Both the position numbers and the translations under genes were made by a program. Below the pieces are notes generated by a model. It was not told where the DNA came from. It ran no database searches and saw only the letters and a list, made by a program, of their open reading frames with translations. Shown in pieces: positions 61,999-64,000 of a stretch of DNA of 64,000 bases; positions within the stretch are counted from its first letter, which is position 1, and every line of letters starts with the position of its first letter. Source of the DNA: Longimicrobiales bacterium (lineage in GTDB: Bacteria > Gemmatimonadota > Gemmatimonadetes > Longimicrobiales > RSA9); the NCBI GenBank assembly GCA_035461765.1, contig DATHUY010000039.1, positions 1-64,000 on the forward strand, read 5' to 3'.

Positions 61999-63567
61999 AT
62001 GACCCAGCCCCTCAACTCCAGGTCTCCCGCGAACGCCAAGGACGCCGCCGACGCAGCGGACGCCCCGGAGTGGTCGGCCAGCTCGATGTCCCGGCGCACC
62101 TTCGTCGCCGGCGCCACCACAGCCATGAGTGCGATGATCGTCCCGCGTCATGTCCTTGGCGGGCCGCATCACGTCGCGCCGAGTGCGAAGCTCAACATCG
62201 CGATCATCGGTGCGGGTGGTATGGGCATGTCGAACGCTGAGAACATGACGGCGGAGAATATTGTCGCGATCTGCGATGTCGACTTTCCGTACGTCGAGCG
62301 GCAGCTGGAGTCCAAACAGAAGGATGGCGACGGGAAGGAGCGGCCGAAGGGGGTTGCGCTGAAGGAGGCGTATCTGAAGGCGCGGCGCTTCACGGACTTC
62401 CGCGAGATGCTCGAGAAGCAGAAGAACATCGATGCGGTCGTGATCGCGACGCCGGACCACACGCACGCAGTGATCGCCGACATGGCGATGAAGATGGGCA
62501 GGCACGTTTACGTGCAGAAGCCGCTCACTGCGACCGTGCACGAGTCGCGCGTCCTGGCTGGAACGGCGCGCGCGACGGGCGTCGTGACGCAGATGGGCAA
62601 TCAGGGCCATTCCATGGATGAGGCGCGCCTGATCAACGAATGGATCCAGGCGGGCGTGATCGGGCCGGTGCGCGAGGTCCATATCTGGACGAATCGTCCT
62701 ATCTGGCCGCAGGGCGTCGCACGGCCGCTCGAATATGCCGCTTTGCAGGACGCGAACGGTTCGACGACCGAGCCGCGCACCAGCTGGAACTCGCGCGCGA
62801 TCGCACAGGCGACTGCAGCGGCAATGGCGGCGGACTATCGCGTGCCGGATACACTCGACTGGGATCTCTACCTCGGCCCCGCGGACGTGCCGTATCATCC
62901 CATCTATCACCCGTTCAACTGGCGCGGCTGGGTCGACTTCGGCGTCGGTGCGCTCGGCGACATGGCCGCGCACCTGCTGGATCACCCGTACTGGGCGCTC
63001 GGCCTCGGCTATCCGATCAGTGTCGAGGCGACATCGACGCCGTTCGGCGGGCCGCGCGAGAGTCCGGCGACGTATCCGCTGGCGATGACGGCTCACTACG
63101 AGTTCCCCGCGCGCGGCATGCAGCCGCCGGTCCGCGTGAACTGGTATGACGGCGGGCTCATGCCGCCGCGCCACGCGATGCTGCCGGACGACCTCGCGCT
63201 CAACCGCGAGGGCGGCGTGATGTACATCGGTGAGTGGGGCGTGCTCATGCACGAGACGTACGGCCGCAACCCGCGGCTCTTCCCGGAGCCCCTGATGGAG
63301 CAGGCGAAGGCCGTGCCCGCGACGTACCCGCGCATCGGCGACGATCATGAGACGAACTGGATCCGCGCGTGCAAGCGCGAGACACAGGCGACCAGCCCCT
63401 TCGAGTACGCCGCACCGCTCACGGAAGTGATGCTGCTCGGGATCGTCGCACTCAGGGCAGGGCAGGGAAAGAAGATTGTGTTCGATCCCGCCGCCATGCG
63501 CATCACGAATGATGAGGACGCGAACCAGTACCTCACGCGTGAGTATCGTGCGGGCTGGGGTCTCTGA
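61999..63567 (+). CDS. Gfo/Idh/MocA-family oxidoreductase, Tat-exported
   Basis: This protein of about 522 residues has an alanine-rich lead, a Tat signal ([14 protein letters not shown]), a Rossmann motif [16 protein letters not shown], the VYVQKPLTA motif with the active-site Lys, and a second-domain [20 protein letters not shown] active-site region. It belongs to the exported group that acts on glycosides or inositols with a tightly bound NAD. An internal ATG at 62086 could also begin the Tat signal. It is followed by a DUF1080 protein, the combination seen in 3-keto-glycoside pathways. Confidence 0.9.
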   Translation: MTQPLNSRSPANAKDAADAADAPEWSASSMSRRTFVAGATTAMSAMIVPRHVLGGPHHVAPSAKLNIAIIGAGGMGMSNAENMTAENIVAICDVDFPYVERQLESKQKDGDGKERPKGVALKEAYLKARRFTDFREMLEKQKNIDAVVIATPDHTHAVIADMAMKMGRHVYVQKPLTATVHESRVLAGTARATGVVTQMGNQGHSMDEARLINEWIQAGVIGPVREVHIWTNRPIWPQGVARPLEYAALQDANGSTTEPRTSWNSRAIAQATAAAMAADYRVPDTLDWDLYLGPADVPYHPIYHPFNWRGWVDFGVGALGDMAAHLLDHPYWALGLGYPISVEATSTPFGGPRESPATYPLAMTAHYEFPARGMQPPVRVNWYDGGLMPPRHAMLPDDLALNREGGVMYIGEWGVLMHETYGRNPRLFPEPLMEQAKAVPATYPRIGDDHETNWIRACKRETQATSPFEYAAPLTEVMLLGIVALRAGQGKKIVFDPAAMRITNDEDANQYLTREYRAGWGL

Positions 63568-63677
63568 CGCCGCCCCTGTGCCAGCTGTGCTGATTCGACG
63601 GAGTGCAGGCCGCGGCGGACGCACGTCCGATCGCGTGCAATACCGGAACATCAACGCCATGCGCGGGAGAGTCCTTG

Positions 63678-64000
63678 ATGCGGAAGAGAAGAGACCTGCT
63701 GGTGACCGTGTCCGTGCTCGCGCTCGTGACCGCTGCCTGTGCGCCGGGGAACAGCGACGTGGCTGACGCCGGCGACGCGGCGGGCGCGGACGGCGCAGCC
63801 GCGGCCGACGAGCGCGCGGCCGCCGCGACTGCGGGCGATGCGCGCCGCGCCAACTCGCTGACCCCGGAGGAGGTGGAGCAGGGCTGGCACCTGCTGTTCG
63901 ACGGCAGCTCGACCGGCGGCTGGCGCGGCTACAACCGGAGTGACATGCCCGACGGCTGGCAGGCTGTCGATGGCGCATTGACGCGCGTTGCGGATGCGGG
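63678..64000 (+). CDS. DUF1080 (3-keto-glycoside hydrolase/hydratase-type) lipoprotein, 3' end outside window
   Basis: Only the first 107 residues are visible. The protein begins with a lipoprotein signal (TAAC lipobox) and an alanine/aspartate-rich linker of about 45 residues. The DUF1080 opening follows: GWHLLFDGSSTGGWRGYN...GWQAVDGAL. DUF1080 proteins include the enzymes that cleave 3-keto-glycosides by elimination or hydration, and the adjacent exported Gfo/Idh/MocA enzyme would supply the 3-keto substrate. Confidence 0.85.
   Translation, partial: MRKRRDLLVTVSVLALVTAACAPGNSDVADAGDAAGADGAAAADERAAAATAGDARRANSLTPEEVEQGWHLLFDGSSTGGWRGYNRSDMPDGWQAVDGALTRVADA

Noticed and set aside
61966-63978. 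Minus-strand 670-codon open frame
   Set aside because: It is antisense to the Tat-exported Gfo/Idh/MocA gene, with no recognisable domain.
1-64000. tRNA, rRNA or integrase genes marking an island
   Set aside because: I searched by eye for tRNA T-loop patterns, rRNA blocks and integrase motifs and found none. A covariance-model scan would be needed to exclude them.

Overview
The window is a GC-rich bacterial chromosome segment with dense genes, many ATGA/GTGA start-stop overlaps and no rRNA or tRNA that I could find. Several family choices point to Gemmatimonadota or a close relative: three large two-domain MacB-like permeases (ADOP type) plus an ADOP fragment, a PadR regulator coupled to an ADOP permease, a beta-propeller/amidohydrolase fusion, Tat-exported Gfo/Idh/MocA enzymes, and TonB receptors with N-terminal carboxypeptidase-like domains. 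This placement is an inference from gene content only.

Layout. 0-8.4 kb: PadR + ADOP permease (cut by the window start), a zinc-ribbon protein, an osmoprotectant-type ABC transporter (ATPase, then a fused binding protein/permease) with an MFS pump, and a class C beta-lactamase-like serine hydrolase. 8.4-16.5 kb: an accessory block in which two copies of a module (DHFR/RibD-like reductase + polytopic membrane protein with two CxxC pairs) flank a NarL-type two-component system, an alpha/beta hydrolase lipoprotein and a thioredoxin-reductase-like flavoprotein. Related short non-coding elements occur in three gaps of this block. 16.5-20.5 kb: tandem hairpin repeats, an ADOP permease and a LolA-like exported protein.

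20.6-29.6 kb is the most interesting region. One strand carries MBOAT acyltransferase, a 36-residue membrane microprotein, an SGNH/DltD-like exported protein, an FkbH-like HAD enzyme, an acyl carrier protein and an SGNH hydrolase, all overlapping. The divergent strand carries a NodU/CmcH carbamoyltransferase, an SxtJ-like protein and a DUF5989/SxtK-like microprotein. Both microproteins end exactly in F-x-Y-T-x-F, which matches the C-terminal FxYxxF motif of DltX, the small acyl-tyrosine carrier of the teichoic-acid D-alanylation system. The locus therefore looks like a Dlt-type envelope acylation machine in which the adenylating loader DltA is replaced by an FkbH glyceryl-ACP-type loader, linked to a carbamoylation module.

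29.6-40.9 kb: a transcription terminator, a decayed chimera of a P1-peptidase tail and an ADOP fragment, a probable metal-uptake set (His/Asp-rich lipoprotein, ZnuD-like TonB receptor, DUF2946-like protein), a P1/DmpA-family peptidase, a second TonB receptor divergent from a Tat-exported class V aminotransferase-fold protein, an array of hairpins and tandem repeats, a His-rich repeat protein, and an ArsR-SRPBCC pair divergent from a small membrane protein with a clear operator between them. 41-55.3 kb: a propeller-amidohydrolase, a DUF1206 protein, a TPR-LuxR regulator with a flavin monooxygenase, a third ADOP permease, DUF4112, LspA, a YfcC-type carrier and an L,D-transpeptidase. 55.3-64 kb: a zinc alcohol dehydrogenase and a sugar-oxidation locus (TIM-barrel isomerase-like, GMC oxidoreductase + gluconate-2-dehydrogenase subunit-3-like partner, two Gfo/Idh/MocA oxidoreductases and a DUF1080 protein cut by the window end) consistent with 3-keto-glycoside metabolism. 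It is interrupted by a four-helix-bundle ORF lying between inverted GC hexamer repeats.
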